Assembly: GCF_900129045.1 (NCBI RefSeq) | Contig: NZ_FQTX01000002.1 | Location: 537,314-601,313, forward strand | Length of the DNA stretch: 64,000 nucleotides | Reading direction: 5' to 3' | From: Bifidobacterium merycicum DSM 6492 | Lineage (GTDB): Bacteria > Actinomycetota > Actinomycetes > Actinomycetales > Bifidobacteriaceae | Part shown: piece after piece, positions 22,168-31,646 of the stretch | How the letters are laid out: every line of letters starts with the position of its first letter | How positions within the stretch are numbered: the stretch's first letter is position 1 | The notes under the pieces: generated by a model | Seen by the model: the letters and a program-made list of their open reading frames with translations, nothing else | What the model was told of the DNA's origin: nothing | Database searches by the model: none | Made by a program: the position numbers and the translations under genes

Positions 22168-22725
22168 ATGTCTGATTTCGGCATGGGCGAAGACGACTTC
22201 GAACAGATGTACCAGGAGGTGATCCTGGAGGCTTCGAAACATCCGCATGGCAAGGAGAGCTTCGCCGCCGATCTGGCGCGGGAGGATGCCGGAGCCAAAA
22301 CCGGCGAGATGACGGTCCGCGCATCGCACGAATACTGCACTCCGGGTGAATCGCATCAGTTCAATCCCACCTGCGGTGACGAGGCCACGGTGCATGTCGA
22401 GGTCTCCGATGCCGAACCGCACACCATCGAGCATGTGGTGTGGGATGGTCACGGTTGTTCCATCTCCCAGGCGAGCCTGTCGATCATGGTCGATCTGGTC
22501 GAGGGCAAAAGCGTCGATGACGCCATGGATCTCGAACAGTTGTTCCACCGTCTGATGGAATCGCGTGGCAAGGGCCTTGACGACGAGAACGACGAGGACA
22601 AACTGGAGGACGCCATCGTGTTCCAGGGGGCTTCGAAGTACCCGATGCGCATCAAATGCGCACTGCTCGGCTGGGAAGGCCTGAAGGATGCCCTCGCCAA
22701 GGCGTTGGCAGCGAAAAACTCGTGA
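22168..22725 (+). CDS. sufU: SufU-type sulfur relay protein (NifU N-terminal family)
   Basis: The 185-residue product is a SufU homologue that accepts sulfur from SufS through a zinc-bound cysteine site. The three conserved Cys are in PTCGDEA, DGHGCSISQASLS and IKCALLGWE, with the Asp of PTCGDE as the fourth zinc ligand. The insertion between the second and third Cys is typical of SufU rather than IscU. AAAGGAG precedes the ATG. The gene sits directly after sufS, as in most Gram-positive suf operons. Confidence 0.93.
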   Translation: MSDFGMGEDDFEQMYQEVILEASKHPHGKESFAADLAREDAGAKTGEMTVRASHEYCTPGESHQFNPTCGDEATVHVEVSDAEPHTIEHVVWDGHGCSISQASLSIMVDLVEGKSVDDAMDLEQLFHRLMESRGKGLDDENDEDKLEDAIVFQGASKYPMRIKCALLGWEGLKDALAKALAAKNS

Positions 22726-22796
22726 CATGACGCGTGTCATGGCGTAGAGTGTTCAGCAGCTATTGCAGCAACATTGCAACGATTGTGGAGTGAACG

Positions 22797-23381
22797 ATGA
22801 GTGATACGTTGGTACCCGAGCCGCAGGCTTCCATTTTCGACGCCGTGAACGGCGTGGTCAAGGATGAGGATGCCGCACGTCGGGTGATGATGAACCCGGC
22901 TCTGGCCAAAACCGTAGGGGCCGAGGGAAAGACCCCGGCAACCGGTGCCGAAACCGAGCCCAAGGGCGGTTGCGGATGCGGTCGGCAGGAGGGGGAGTGC
23001 TGCCAGGACGATGGTGAGAATGCCATTCCCCTGAAGTTCGTGGACGATATTGGCCGTGCCACCGCAGCGGATGTTCGTGAGGCGTTGCATCAGGTCATCG
23101 ACCCGGAGCTCGGCATCGATGTCATCGATCTCGGCTTGGTATACGGCATCGAAATCGACGAACTCGGCCGCGCCATCATCACCATGACGCTGACCACGCC
23201 GGCATGCCCGCTCACCGACCTCATCGAAGACGAATGCGCTTCGACGTTGGCCGGTCTGGTCGAGGAATTCCGTATCGATTGGACTTGGCAGCCGCGTTGG
23301 ACGATGGACAAAATCACCCCTGAAGGCCGCGACCAGCTTGCGGCTCTCGGCTTCAACTTCGAGAACCTGCCCAAGTACTGA
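22797..23381 (+). CDS. sufT: SufT-like Fe-S maturation protein (DUF59) with cysteine-rich linker
   Basis: The 194-residue product ends the suf operon. Residues about 85-194 form a MIP18/DUF59 domain: VREALHQVIDPELGIDVIDLG and the TTPACPLTD motif with the conserved Cys. Family members help deliver Fe-S clusters to target proteins. Before this domain lies a roughly 80-residue extension with a dense cluster of five Cys (GGCGCG followed by GECCQDD, about residues 60-70), which is not part of the domain and could bind metal. It starts 71 nt after sufU with GGAG before the ATG. Confidence 0.88.
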   Translation: MSDTLVPEPQASIFDAVNGVVKDEDAARRVMMNPALAKTVGAEGKTPATGAETEPKGGCGCGRQEGECCQDDGENAIPLKFVDDIGRATAADVREALHQVIDPELGIDVIDLGLVYGIEIDELGRAIITMTLTTPACPLTDLIEDECASTLAGLVEEFRIDWTWQPRWTMDKITPEGRDQLAALGFNFENLPKY

Positions 23382-23432
23382 CATTCCGTCAGCCGCCGTA
23401 CCGGATGTTGTGATGGTATTCGGTACGTTCAG

Positions 23433-23483
23433 GCATATGGTAAGGCCCCGGCATCTCAAAGATGCCGGGGCCTTACCATATGC
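23433..23483. terminator. Bidirectional terminator between sufT and glgC
   Basis: Two perfect 24-nt arms (23433-23456 and 23460-23483) enclose a 3-nt loop CAA. The core of the stem is GGCCCCGGCATCT. It lies between convergent genes and serves both. Confidence 0.88.
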
Positions 23484-23507
23484 TTCCGGGACGTTGGCCG
23501 CGGACGA

Positions 23508-24755
23508 TCAGTCGTCCACCACGGTTCCCTTCGGCACGACGGTGATGCCTTCGGGCGTGACGGTGAAGCCGCGGGCCAGGTCATGCTCGGTGTCGATGCC
23601 GACCGTGGAATTCTCGGTCAGGACGACGTTCTTGTCGAGAATCGCCTTATACACGCGGGCGCGGCGGTTGACGACGACGCCGTCGAACAGGATGGAGTCG
23701 ACCACCTGCGACCAGGAGTGGATGTGCACGTTCGGCGACAGCACGGAATGATGCACTTCGCCGCCGGAGACGATGACGCCGGGGGAGACGATCGAATCGG
23801 TGGCGTGGCCCAGACGATCGCGGCCTGCGTGGATGAACTTCGCCGGGGGCAGGGTGCCGGAGTTCGTATAGATCGGCCAAGCCTGATTGTACAGGTTGAA
23901 CTCGGGCACGTAGGCGATCAGATCCATGTGCGCATCATAGAACTGCTTCAGGGTGCCCACGTCACGCCAGTAGGCATGATCGGTGTCCGTGGAACCGGGG
24001 ATCACGTTCGAATTGAAGTCGTAGACGCCGGCCTCGTTGCGGGCGGCGAAGTAGGGCGCGATGTCGCCGCCCATATCGTGCTTGGTGTCCTCGCTCTTGG
24101 CGTCCTTGGCCAGCGCGTCGAACAGCGCGTCGGTATTGGCCACGTAGTTGCCCATGGAGGCCAGGAACATGTTCGGGTCATCAGGCAGGCCTGCGCAGGT
24201 GTCAGGCTTCTCCAGGAACGATTTGATCTGGTTCGGATGCTCGGGGTCCACGTCGATCACGCCGAACTGGTTCGACTGCTCGATCGGCTGACGGATACCG
24301 GCCACGGTGAATTCCGCGCCGGATTCGATATGCTGTTCGACCATCTGGCCGAAATCCATACGATACACATGGTCGGCGCCGACAATCACCACGATGTCAG
24401 GCTGCACATCCTCGATGATGTTGATGGTCTGATAGATGGCGTCGGCGGATCCGAGATACCAATGCTTGCCGAGACGCTGCTGTGCGGGAACGGGGGAGAC
24501 GTAGTTGCCGAGCAGCGAGGAGAAGCGCCACATCTGGGAGATATGACGATCCAGCGAATGCGACTTGTACTGGGTGAGCACCACGATATGGCGATAGTCG
24601 GAATTCACCAGATTCGACAGCGGGAAGTCGATAAGACGGAACACGCCGCCGAACGGCACCGCAGGCTTGGCGCGATCGCGGGTCAATGGCATCAGACGGG
24701 TACCTTCTCCGCCCGCCAATACAATGGACAGAATCTTCTGCTTGTTCTTTGCCAT
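23508..24755 (-). CDS. glgC: Glucose-1-phosphate adenylyltransferase
   Basis: The 415-residue enzyme makes ADP-glucose for glycogen synthesis. The N-terminal nucleotidyltransferase domain starts with [16 protein letters not shown] and carries [10 protein letters not shown] and [10 protein letters not shown]; the C-terminal part is the left-handed beta-helix with hexapeptide repeats that forms the allosteric domain. GAGAGGAG stands upstream of the ATG. It is a single gene, convergent with the suf operon. Confidence 0.96.
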   Translation of the reverse strand: MAKNKQKILSIVLAGGEGTRLMPLTRDRAKPAVPFGGVFRLIDFPLSNLVNSDYRHIVVLTQYKSHSLDRHISQMWRFSSLLGNYVSPVPAQQRLGKHWYLGSADAIYQTINIIEDVQPDIVVIVGADHVYRMDFGQMVEQHIESGAEFTVAGIRQPIEQSNQFGVIDVDPEHPNQIKSFLEKPDTCAGLPDDPNMFLASMGNYVANTDALFDALAKDAKSEDTKHDMGGDIAPYFAARNEAGVYDFNSNVIPGSTDTDHAYWRDVGTLKQFYDAHMDLIAYVPEFNLYNQAWPIYTNSGTLPPAKFIHAGRDRLGHATDSIVSPGVIVSGGEVHHSVLSPNVHIHSWSQVVDSILFDGVVVNRRARVYKAILDKNVVLTENSTVGIDTEHDLARGFTVTPEGITVVPKGTVVDD

Positions 24756-24921
24756 GTTACGTGGCTCCTCTCATGACATCATGACAATCGTGACGCTGAA
24801 CAGGCAACGTCGCCAGTAGCCAGCTTCATCGCTTGGCTCCATACCGTCAATAATTGCACAAAAAACACAATATGCAAGCAACGTCGCTCGCATGTCTAGC
24901 GGTTTCCGCGAAATTCATTAA

Positions 24922-25794
24922 TTAGTCATCAAGGCATCGTGTTGCATAAAAAGCGACGGCGCTCGAAGCGGCGACATTCAGGCTGTCGACGTCATGCGAC
25001 ATCGGGATCTTCACGGTCAGATCGGCGCGTGCGATGGTGTGGTGGTTCAGGCCGTCGCCTTCGGTGCCGAAGATAAGCGCCAGCTTCTCGATATGCTGTG
25101 GATCGTTCACGTCGCAGTTAAGCCGTCGCGTCAGTTCGGCGAGACTGATCGAATCATCCTCAAGCGCCATGGCCACCGTCGTGAAGCCAAGCGAACGCAG
25201 CTTCTCAAGGCCTTTGAACGGCCAGTAATGCTTGTCCTCGCCGTCGATGCGGGTCCACGGCACTTGGAAAACGGTTCCCATCGATACTCGGGCGGCGCGA
25301 CGGTACAGCGGATCGCCGCACGATGGCGTGACCAACACGGCATCCACATCCAGTGCGGCGGCGGAACGCATCAGCGCACCAACATTGGTCGGGTCGACGA
25401 TGTTCTCCATCACGGCGACGCGACGCGCCCCCGCGCACACCTCCTCAACGGAAGGCAGCGGCCAGCGGCGCATGGCGCTCAAAGCGCCCCGGTGCAGACG
25501 ATAGCCGGTCAGGCGTTTCAGCTGTTCGGGCGATGCCACATATACGGGGATATCCGGTCCCCATTCGGCGTCGATGCGCGCGAACATGTCGGCCATACCT
25601 TCGATCCACGGTTCCTCCACCAGCAGCGATAGCGGCTCACGGTGAGCGGCAAGCGCACGATCGATGACCTTGGGGGATTCGGCGATGAACAGTCCCTTGG
25701 CGGGTTCGAGGCGATTACGCAATTGGATTTCGGTGAGATTCACGTATGCGGCGACCCGCTCGTCATCGATGGAATCAAGCTTGATGAAGCGCAT
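24922..25794 (-). CDS. SPOUT-family (TrmH/SpoU) RNA 2'-O-methyltransferase
   Basis: The 290-residue product has an N-terminal substrate-binding part and a C-terminal SPOUT domain that would methylate a ribose in rRNA or tRNA with SAM. The three knot motifs are visible: VDPTNVGALMRSAAAL, LIFGTEGDGL and IPMSHDVDSLNVAASSAVA. The frame is open further upstream into the tRNA-Leu region, but the ATG at 25794 has AAGGAG nine nt before it and follows the tRNA terminator, so it is the start. The RNA target cannot be told from sequence. Confidence 0.9.
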   Translation of the reverse strand: MRFIKLDSIDDERVAAYVNLTEIQLRNRLEPAKGLFIAESPKVIDRALAAHREPLSLLVEEPWIEGMADMFARIDAEWGPDIPVYVASPEQLKRLTGYRLHRGALSAMRRWPLPSVEEVCAGARRVAVMENIVDPTNVGALMRSAAALDVDAVLVTPSCGDPLYRRAARVSMGTVFQVPWTRIDGEDKHYWPFKGLEKLRSLGFTTVAMALEDDSISLAELTRRLNCDVNDPQHIEKLALIFGTEGDGLNHHTIARADLTVKIPMSHDVDSLNVAASSAVAFYATRCLDD

Positions 25795-25819
25795 GCGCGA
25801 AAACTCCTTGAGATACAAC

Positions 25820-25845
25820 AAAACCCCTTGTTTCCAAGGGGTTTT
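25820..25845 (-). terminator. Terminator of tRNA-Leu
   Basis: On the minus strand AAAACCCCTTG and CAAGGGGTTTT form an 11-bp stem around a GAAA loop; the T-run is part of the 3' arm. It starts 6 nt after the tRNA 3' end and may partly insulate the methyltransferase gene. Confidence 0.8.
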
Positions 25846-25850
25846 AACTG

Positions 25851-25938
25851 TGCCCGAGACGGGACTTGAACCCGTACGGTCGTATAAAATAACCACTAGC
25901 ACCTCAAGCTAGCGCGTCTACCATTCCGCCACCCGGGC
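25851..25938 (-). tRNA. tRNA-Leu (anticodon GAG)
   Basis: The minus strand folds as an 88-nt class II tRNA. The acceptor arms are GCCCGGG and CTCGGGC plus discriminator A. The anticodon stem CTAGC/GCTAG closes a 7-nt loop TTGAGGT with anticodon GAG, reading CUC (and CUU by wobble). A long variable arm follows, and the T-arm contains GGTTCAAGTCC. CCA is not encoded. Confidence 0.95.
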
Positions 25939-26047
25939 AGGTCGCTGTTTGGCAACGAGTGATACTTTAGCACCGAATCGACTCCGTGCAACCTCGGCGT
26001 GTCGTGAGCGTGTCGACGGGCGGAACGTTGTTGCTAGCCTAGAGGGT

Positions 26048-26845
26048 ATGACGAATGCTTTGTTCCTGTTTGACCCCGATAGAGATAACGTGCCGGTGAA
26101 CTCCGACGAATCAAGCACCGGATGGAAGCTCACCCTGCCTCCGCAGGTCAAGCGCCATGCCGTGCAGGCCATGCGACTGAAGGAAGGGGACGGGTTCCAG
26201 CTTTCCGACGGTAAGGGGCTGAGGCTCGACGTCGTACTTGACGATGCGCAGAACGGCATCGCCGAGGTCGAAAGCTTCATGAGGGAGGAGCGCCCCGTCA
26301 CTCGGCTGGCGCTTGTACAGGCCCTTACCAAGAACGGACATGATGAGCAGGCCATCGATATCGCCACGCAGATCGGCGCCGACGTCATAGTGCCATGGCA
26401 GGCCGATCGTTCCATCGCGAAATGGAAGACGGGCAGGACCGATCGCAAGTGGCTTTCCACGCTTCAGGCCGCGACGGAGCAATCGCGACGCGCATGGACG
26501 CCGGAACTTTCGGAATGCGTGTCCAGCAAGCAGATAGTCTCCATGATCCTACGCGCCAACGTGCATGGCGATATGGTGATCGTGCTGCATCAGGATGCCA
26601 CCGACACATGGGCATCCATCGAGGAACGGGTAGGTCATCTATCCGACGCCTGCCTTGGCGACGGCAAGCCGCGAACCGTATATGTGGTGGTCGGACCGGA
26701 AGGCGGCATCAGCGAGGACGAGGTCGGCGAGTTCGTCAAGGCCGGGGCGAAAAGCGTGGTATTGGGACGTAATATCCTGAGGGCGTCGACCGCCGGACCG
26801 GTGGCGCTGTCGCTGCTCAGCAGATCGCTCGGCCGGTACGAATGA
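26048..26845 (+). CDS. rsmE: 16S rRNA (uracil-1498-N3)-methyltransferase RsmE
   Basis: The 265-residue product is a SPOUT-class enzyme that methylates U1498 of 16S rRNA. Diagnostic motifs: LVQALTKNGHDEQAIDIATQIG in the middle, VVVGPEGGISEDEV and LGRNILRASTA at the C-terminal knot. The frame is open from 25949, but the upstream part overlaps the region next to the tRNA gene; the ATG at 26048, with AGAGGG just before it, gives the normal length. Spacing to that AGAGGG is very short, so a leaderless transcript is possible. Confidence 0.92.
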   Translation: MTNALFLFDPDRDNVPVNSDESSTGWKLTLPPQVKRHAVQAMRLKEGDGFQLSDGKGLRLDVVLDDAQNGIAEVESFMREERPVTRLALVQALTKNGHDEQAIDIATQIGADVIVPWQADRSIAKWKTGRTDRKWLSTLQAATEQSRRAWTPELSECVSSKQIVSMILRANVHGDMVIVLHQDATDTWASIEERVGHLSDACLGDGKPRTVYVVVGPEGGISEDEVGEFVKAGAKSVVLGRNILRASTAGPVALSLLSRSLGRYE

Positions 26846-26926
26846 TGGCGCTGGCGCGAGGAAGGCCACGCGTCTGGGCGGCGCAATAGCATAAGACTGA
26901 CAAGAACCGTGTTGAAGGAGCATACG

Positions 26927-27265
26927 ATGAGCGAAGCCGAAGATTGCCTGTTCTGCAAGATCGTCGCCGGGCAGATCCCGAGCATCAAGGTGTACGAAGA
27001 CGACACCACCTACGCGTTCAAGGACATCAATCCCAAGGCCAAAGTCCATGTGCTGATCGTGCCGAAGAACCACGTCGCGAACGTGGGCGAACTGGCCCGG
27101 ACCGATCCCGCGCAGCTCGCGCACATCGTCGAGGTCGCGCAAAGCATCGCCGACAAGGAATTCCACGGCGAATACCGTCTGGTGTTCAACACCGGACGCG
27201 ACGCGGGGCAGACGGTGTTCCATGCGCACGCGCACGTATTGACCGGCGAAGTGCTCGACGAGTAG
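26927..27265 (+). CDS. HIT-family nucleotide-binding protein (HinT-like)
   Basis: The 112-residue product is a histidine-triad purine nucleoside phosphoramidase-like protein. The N-terminal [10 protein letters not shown] motif and the C-terminal triad FHAHAHV are present; length is normal. GAAGGAG precedes the ATG at 26927, which is preferred to an upstream in-frame start at 26909. phoH starts 13 nt downstream, so it heads the hit-phoH-ybeY-corC-era unit. Confidence 0.93.
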   Translation: MSEAEDCLFCKIVAGQIPSIKVYEDDTTYAFKDINPKAKVHVLIVPKNHVANVGELARTDPAQLAHIVEVAQSIADKEFHGEYRLVFNTGRDAGQTVFHAHAHVLTGEVLDE

Positions 27266-27278
27266 ACGGAAGGAACCA

Positions 27279-28421
27279 GTGGCGACAACAACGCGCACCA
27301 TCACCATTCCAACAGAACTGGACCCGGTGTCCGTGCTCGGACCGGTCGACGAAGTCATCCGCGAAATGGAGCGGGCGTTCCCCGAACTGGAATTTACAGT
27401 ACGGGGCAACCGTGTCATCATCACCTCACGGTCCAAGCAGACCGAATCGGATGCCTCCAAGGCGGAACATCTCATCGACGTGATCGTGGACGCGGCCCAC
27501 ACCATGCCGATGGACGCCGAAACCGTGCGACGCATGATCGAGCAGGATGATGCACTCGACAACCGCACGCGGGCGACGCACCCTGGGCACGGCAAAGCCG
27601 TGGAGAACCTCAAACGCATGGAGGACGCCGAAACACGGGTGAACCGGGAACGTCGCAAACCATCCGTACCCGGCGTCATCACCTACGCAACCGGCAACCC
27701 GGTCCGTGCGAAAACCGCGGGTCAGGCGGCATACGTCACCGCAATCGAATCGCACACCATCACCTTCGGCATCGGCCCCGCAGGCACCGGTAAGACGTAT
27801 CTTGCGGTCGCCAAAGCCGTCCGCGCATTCCAGGACAAGCAGGTGCGGCACATCATCCTCACCAGACCTGCCGTCGAAGCGGGGGAGAGCCTGGGCTTCC
27901 TGCCCGGCACCTTGAACGAGAAGGTCGATCCGTATCTGCGCCCCCTGTACGACGCGTTGTCCGACATGCTGGGAGCCGACCAGCTCAAACACTATATGGA
28001 TGACGGCACCATCGAGGTGGCGCCGCTCGCCTACATGCGCGGCCGCACACTCAATGACGCGTTCGTCATCCTCGACGAGGCGCAGAACACCACCGAGGAA
28101 CAGATGAAAATGTTCCTCACCAGACTCGGATTCAACACCAAGATGGTGATCACCGGCGATATCACGCAGGTCGATCTTGCGGTTCCCCGCTCCGGATTGG
28201 CCACCATCGAACGTATCCTCGGCGGTATCGAGGACATCGCCTTCGTGCATCTGCAGGCGGAGGACGTGGTGCGCCACCGTCTCGTCGGGCGTATCGTGGC
28301 CGCATACAACCGCCATGACGGATTGGACGGGGACCATAGACGGATGTCCCGCGCAACGGCACGCGCACGCCGGAACGAGAACGTGCGCCAGAACAAGGAT
28401 GAGGGCAGCGATGAGCGTTGA
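27279..28421 (+). CDS. phoH: PhoH-like ATPase
   Basis: The 380-residue product starts at GTG and contains a PhoH/PhoL ATPase domain with P-loop [16 protein letters not shown], a Walker [10 protein letters not shown] and [21 protein letters not shown]. Family members are linked to RNA metabolism and usually sit beside ybeY. The C-terminus is basic ([15 protein letters not shown]). Its end overlaps ybeY by 11 nt, indicating coupled translation. Confidence 0.94.
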   Translation: MATTTRTITIPTELDPVSVLGPVDEVIREMERAFPELEFTVRGNRVIITSRSKQTESDASKAEHLIDVIVDAAHTMPMDAETVRRMIEQDDALDNRTRATHPGHGKAVENLKRMEDAETRVNRERRKPSVPGVITYATGNPVRAKTAGQAAYVTAIESHTITFGIGPAGTGKTYLAVAKAVRAFQDKQVRHIILTRPAVEAGESLGFLPGTLNEKVDPYLRPLYDALSDMLGADQLKHYMDDGTIEVAPLAYMRGRTLNDAFVILDEAQNTTEEQMKMFLTRLGFNTKMVITGDITQVDLAVPRSGLATIERILGGIEDIAFVHLQAEDVVRHRLVGRIVAAYNRHDGLDGDHRRMSRATARARRNENVRQNKDEGSDER

Positions 28422-28956
28422 CGTTTCCAATGAGACAGTATGGGCCATCGATCCGAAGGTGTTTTCGGATCTGGGATTGTGGGTTATGGATCAGATGCGC
28501 GTCAGCACGCAGTCCGATCTGACGATCCTGTTCGTGGACCCCGACCCCATCGCGCAGATGCATATGCATTGGATGAACCTTGAAGGGCCGACCGATGTAA
28601 TGAGCTTCCCCATGGACGAACTGCGCCCGGGCAACGACTCCACCGTCATGGAAGGCGTACTCGGCGACATCGTGATCTGCCCATGGGTGGCGGCCCAGCA
28701 GGCAGCCGCAGCGGGGCACGGCGTATTGCAGGAGATGATGCTGTTGGCGATCCACGGCATCCTGCACCTGCTCGGCTATGACCATGTGGGAGCCGAACAG
28801 GAACGGCAGATGTTCGGTCTGCAGCGGCAGTTGCTGCTGACCTTCATCGCGGTGAGGCAGGATCTGGGAACGCCCGTCAGTCTGCCAGCGGGAAGCACCG
28901 ATGAACTGGCGGCATGGGACGCCGAGCACGGCTCCGACCGCGAACTGACGCATTGA
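28411..28956 (+). CDS. ybeY: Endoribonuclease YbeY (rRNA maturation)
   Basis: The 181-residue zinc-dependent endoribonuclease takes part in 16S rRNA 3' end maturation and ribosome quality control. The zinc motif [11 protein letters not shown] (H-x3-H-x5-H) is intact, and [11 protein letters not shown] matches the family substrate groove. The ATG overlaps the end of phoH. The frame is open further upstream but only inside phoH. The gene order phoH-ybeY-corC-era is widely conserved. Confidence 0.95.
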   Translation: MSVDVSNETVWAIDPKVFSDLGLWVMDQMRVSTQSDLTILFVDPDPIAQMHMHWMNLEGPTDVMSFPMDELRPGNDSTVMEGVLGDIVICPWVAAQQAAAAGHGVLQEMMLLAIHGILHLLGYDHVGAEQERQMFGLQRQLLLTFIAVRQDLGTPVSLPAGSTDELAAWDAEHGSDRELTH

Positions 28957-28999
28957 GAGGAAACTCCGAGGGAGGCTGCGCCCCGGGAAAGGGAACGAC

Positions 29000-30412
29000 A
29001 TGAATGGGCCAATGACATTGATCGTACTGAGCGTGGCGCTGGTGACGGTCGTGGCGCTGCTGGTCTGGCTTTCACTATCCATGGCCGCGGCCGAAGGCGC
29101 CATCGGCCGTGTGACGCGAGCCAACCTCAACAATCGCATCTTCGAAGTGCAGACCGACCCGGACACCAACCAGTTCACCACGACCAAAAAGATCAGGCGG
29201 ATCCATCAGGTGCAACGGTTCATCGCCAACCGTTATGCCACAGCGGGGTCGTGCGCGTTCTTCCGCATCACCTGCAACGTGTTGTCCGGCGTATTCGTCG
29301 CGATCGTCGCGGGAACATGGGGCGCATCCTGGTGGATCGAACTGCTGGTCGGCGTGGTGTTCGCCTTCGTCGTGGCGGTGGTGAGCATCCTGGTACGTCC
29401 GCGCGAAACCGGTGTCAACAAACCGACCGACATCATGATCAAACATGCGCGACTGGTCAACTTCGCCGTGGCCGTCACACCATTCGCCCGCGTGGGCACC
29501 AGCCAAGACGGGCGGCGACGCCGCGACCTCGACCTGTCCGACGACGAGGAACTGGAGAAAATCCAGCTGGAACAAGGACGAGCCGCCATCGACCGCATGG
29601 TCGAATCAAACGAATTCGATCCCGAAGTCTCCGAAATGATGCGCAACGTGCTCATGCTTTCGGAAACCCTCACCAGGGAGATCATGGTGCCGCGCACCGA
29701 TATGATCACCATCGAATGTGACGCATCACTCGAAGACATGCTGAAACTCTGCTCGCGTTCCGGATTCTCCCGTGTGCCGGTGATCGGCGAGGACGTGGAC
29801 GATCTCGTGGGCATCGCCTACCTCAAGGACGCCGTACGCGCCACCGCCTTCAACCCCGCGGCGATGAGCCGTGACGTAGCATCCATCGTGCGCGACCCCA
29901 TGCTCGTCCCCGAATCGAAGCCGGTGGATGACCTGTTCCACCAGATGCAGCGATCCCGCCAACACGTGGCCATCGTCGTGGACGAATACGGCGGCATCGC
30001 CGGCATGGTCACCATCGAAGACACCATCGAACAGATCGTGGGCGAACTGGAAGATGAGCACGATCGTACACAGCACGCCGAGCCCAAGAAGATCGGCGAC
30101 CGCAAATGGAGCCTGCCCGCTCGAACCCCCATCGCGGATCTCGAGGAATTGTACGAGATCGATATCGACGAGGACGACGTGGACACGGTATACGGACTGC
30201 TCACCAAACTGCTCGGACGCGTGCCCATCGTAGGAGCCTCCGCAGTGACCAGAGGCATCAGACTCACCGCGGTCGATTCCGCAGGCAGGCGTAAGAAGGT
30301 ATCGACCATCGAAGTCGAGCCCAATGGAGTCGAGGGGCGCGAGGAAGATGGCAAAGCGCAGGAAAATGCCGACAACGACGAGAACAACGACCATCGCGAT
30401 CACAAGGAGTGA
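29000..30412 (+). CDS. CorC/TlyC-type membrane protein with CBS pair
   Basis: The 470-residue product has an N-terminal membrane helix (residues about 5-30), a second hydrophobic region at about 90-130, a CBS pair (from about 225, with EIMVPRTDMITI and SGFSRVPVIGEDVDD, then HVAIVVDEYGGIAGMVT) and a C-terminal CorC_HlyC domain. Relatives are implicated in Mg/Co efflux or membrane homeostasis; the old 'hemolysin' label is not supported by the sequence. The end is rich in Glu/Asp/Asn. era starts 1 nt after its stop codon. Confidence 0.88.
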   Translation: MNGPMTLIVLSVALVTVVALLVWLSLSMAAAEGAIGRVTRANLNNRIFEVQTDPDTNQFTTTKKIRRIHQVQRFIANRYATAGSCAFFRITCNVLSGVFVAIVAGTWGASWWIELLVGVVFAFVVAVVSILVRPRETGVNKPTDIMIKHARLVNFAVAVTPFARVGTSQDGRRRRDLDLSDDEELEKIQLEQGRAAIDRMVESNEFDPEVSEMMRNVLMLSETLTREIMVPRTDMITIECDASLEDMLKLCSRSGFSRVPVIGEDVDDLVGIAYLKDAVRATAFNPAAMSRDVASIVRDPMLVPESKPVDDLFHQMQRSRQHVAIVVDEYGGIAGMVTIEDTIEQIVGELEDEHDRTQHAEPKKIGDRKWSLPARTPIADLEELYEIDIDEDDVDTVYGLLTKLLGRVPIVGASAVTRGIRLTAVDSAGRRKKVSTIEVEPNGVEGREEDGKAQENADNDENNDHRDHKE

Positions 30413-30413
30413 T

Positions 30414-31391
30414 ATGACCGATACAATCACCGATGCCAATCAGGCTTCCGAACCATACCGTTCCGGTTTCGTGGCGGTGGTAGGACGACCGAACGTAGGC
30501 AAGTCCACACTGGTGAACGCCCTGATCGGCACGCAGATCGCCATCGCATCCTCCAGGCCGGAAACCACACGTAAGGCGATACGCGGCGTTCTCACCACGG
30601 AGCACGCGCAGTTGGTGCTGGTCGACACCCCCGGCATCCACAGGCCCCGCACGCTACTGGGCCAGCGTTTGAACGACATCGTCGACGAATCCCTGTCCGA
30701 CGTGGACGTTGTCGCGTTCCTGCTGCCGGGAGACCAGGAAATCGGCCCCGGCGACCGTCGCATCCTGTCCCGGCTGCGCACGAACTTCGCCACCAAGCGT
30801 GAAGACGGCACCTTCGAATGGCGTGTGCCGCTGATCGCCATCGTCACCAAAATCGACGAACTCTCCCGCGAACAGCTCATCGCCAAACTCATCGAAATCA
30901 ACGAATTCGCCGACTTCTCCGACATCGTCCCCGTCAGCGCCCTCAAGCACGACAACCTCGATGAAGTACGCAACGTGCTCATCGAACACACGCCGGAAGG
31001 CCCGCAGATGTATCCGGCCGAACAGCTCAGCGAGGAACGCCCCGAGGAAACCATCGCCGAACTCATCCGCGGCGCATTCCTCGAACAGTTGAACGACGAG
31101 CTGCCGCACTCCTTGGCAGTGGTCGTCGATTCCATCGACTATCCGGAAGACAACGAAACCGGCGACGCCTATGCAGGCAAAGCCCAAGTGAACGTCTCCA
31201 TCTACGTGGAACGCGATTCGCAGAAGCCCATCATCATCGGCAAGGGCGCCTCGAACCTCACCGCAGTCAAGAAGAAGCTGCGCACCGCGGTGAACCGCAT
31301 CGTCGGTTGCAAGGCGCGACTCGACCTGCACGTCAAGGTGGCCAAGGGGTGGCAGTCGGATCCTAAACAGCTTGAACGCCTCGGTTTTTAG
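30414..31391 (+). CDS. era: GTPase Era
   Basis: The 325-residue GTPase helps 30S subunit assembly by binding the 16S rRNA 3' end. G1 is GRPNVGKST, G3 DTPG, G4 TKID; the C-terminal KH domain shows KPIIIGKGASNLTAVKKKLR. AAGGAG sits before the ATG at 30414. The last 23 nt of the gene region are repeated 159 bp downstream. Confidence 0.96.
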   Translation: MTDTITDANQASEPYRSGFVAVVGRPNVGKSTLVNALIGTQIAIASSRPETTRKAIRGVLTTEHAQLVLVDTPGIHRPRTLLGQRLNDIVDESLSDVDVVAFLLPGDQEIGPGDRRILSRLRTNFATKREDGTFEWRVPLIAIVTKIDELSREQLIAKLIEINEFADFSDIVPVSALKHDNLDEVRNVLIEHTPEGPQMYPAEQLSEERPEETIAELIRGAFLEQLNDELPHSLAVVVDSIDYPEDNETGDAYAGKAQVNVSIYVERDSQKPIIIGKGASNLTAVKKKLRTAVNRIVGCKARLDLHVKVAKGWQSDPKQLERLGF

Positions 31392-31546
31392 TGTTTTCTG
31401 AATCCTTGGCTTTCAGAGCGGTGGTCCTGCTCGTCGGTTCAAGCTGTTCAGTATCCGCTTCGCGGCGAAGCCGCTCACCTCACCTGTCGGCGGTCCACAG
31501 GACCGCCTCCTGACGGTTCGGCCAAACAGCTTGAACGCCTCGGTTT
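31365..31546 (+). repeat. Direct repeat of the era 3' end with hairpins between the copies
   Basis: A 23-nt sequence starting AAACAGCTTGAA and ending CTCGGTTT is present at the end of era (31365-31387) and again at 31524-31546. Between the copies lie an inverted partial copy (GTTCAAGCTGTT at about 31438), a hairpin CGCTTCGCGGCGAAGCCG (about 31460) and a hairpin GGCGGTCC/GGACCGCC (about 31484-31504). No gene is visible between them. Confidence 0.75.
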
Positions 31547-31582
31547 CCAACATTCCAATAGCTAGCGTGTATTAGCTTTCTA

Positions 31583-31630
31583 ATGTGTTGGGCCCCGCCG
31601 CGAGATAATCCGCGGCGGGGCCCAACACAT
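31583..31630. terminator. Bidirectional terminator between era and the lipoprotein gene
   Basis: Perfect 20-nt arms (31583-31602 and 31611-31630), built on GGGCCCCGCCGCG, enclose an 8-nt loop. The element lies between convergent genes. Confidence 0.88.
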
Positions 31631-31646
31631 GCTCGCCCGTAACCGT

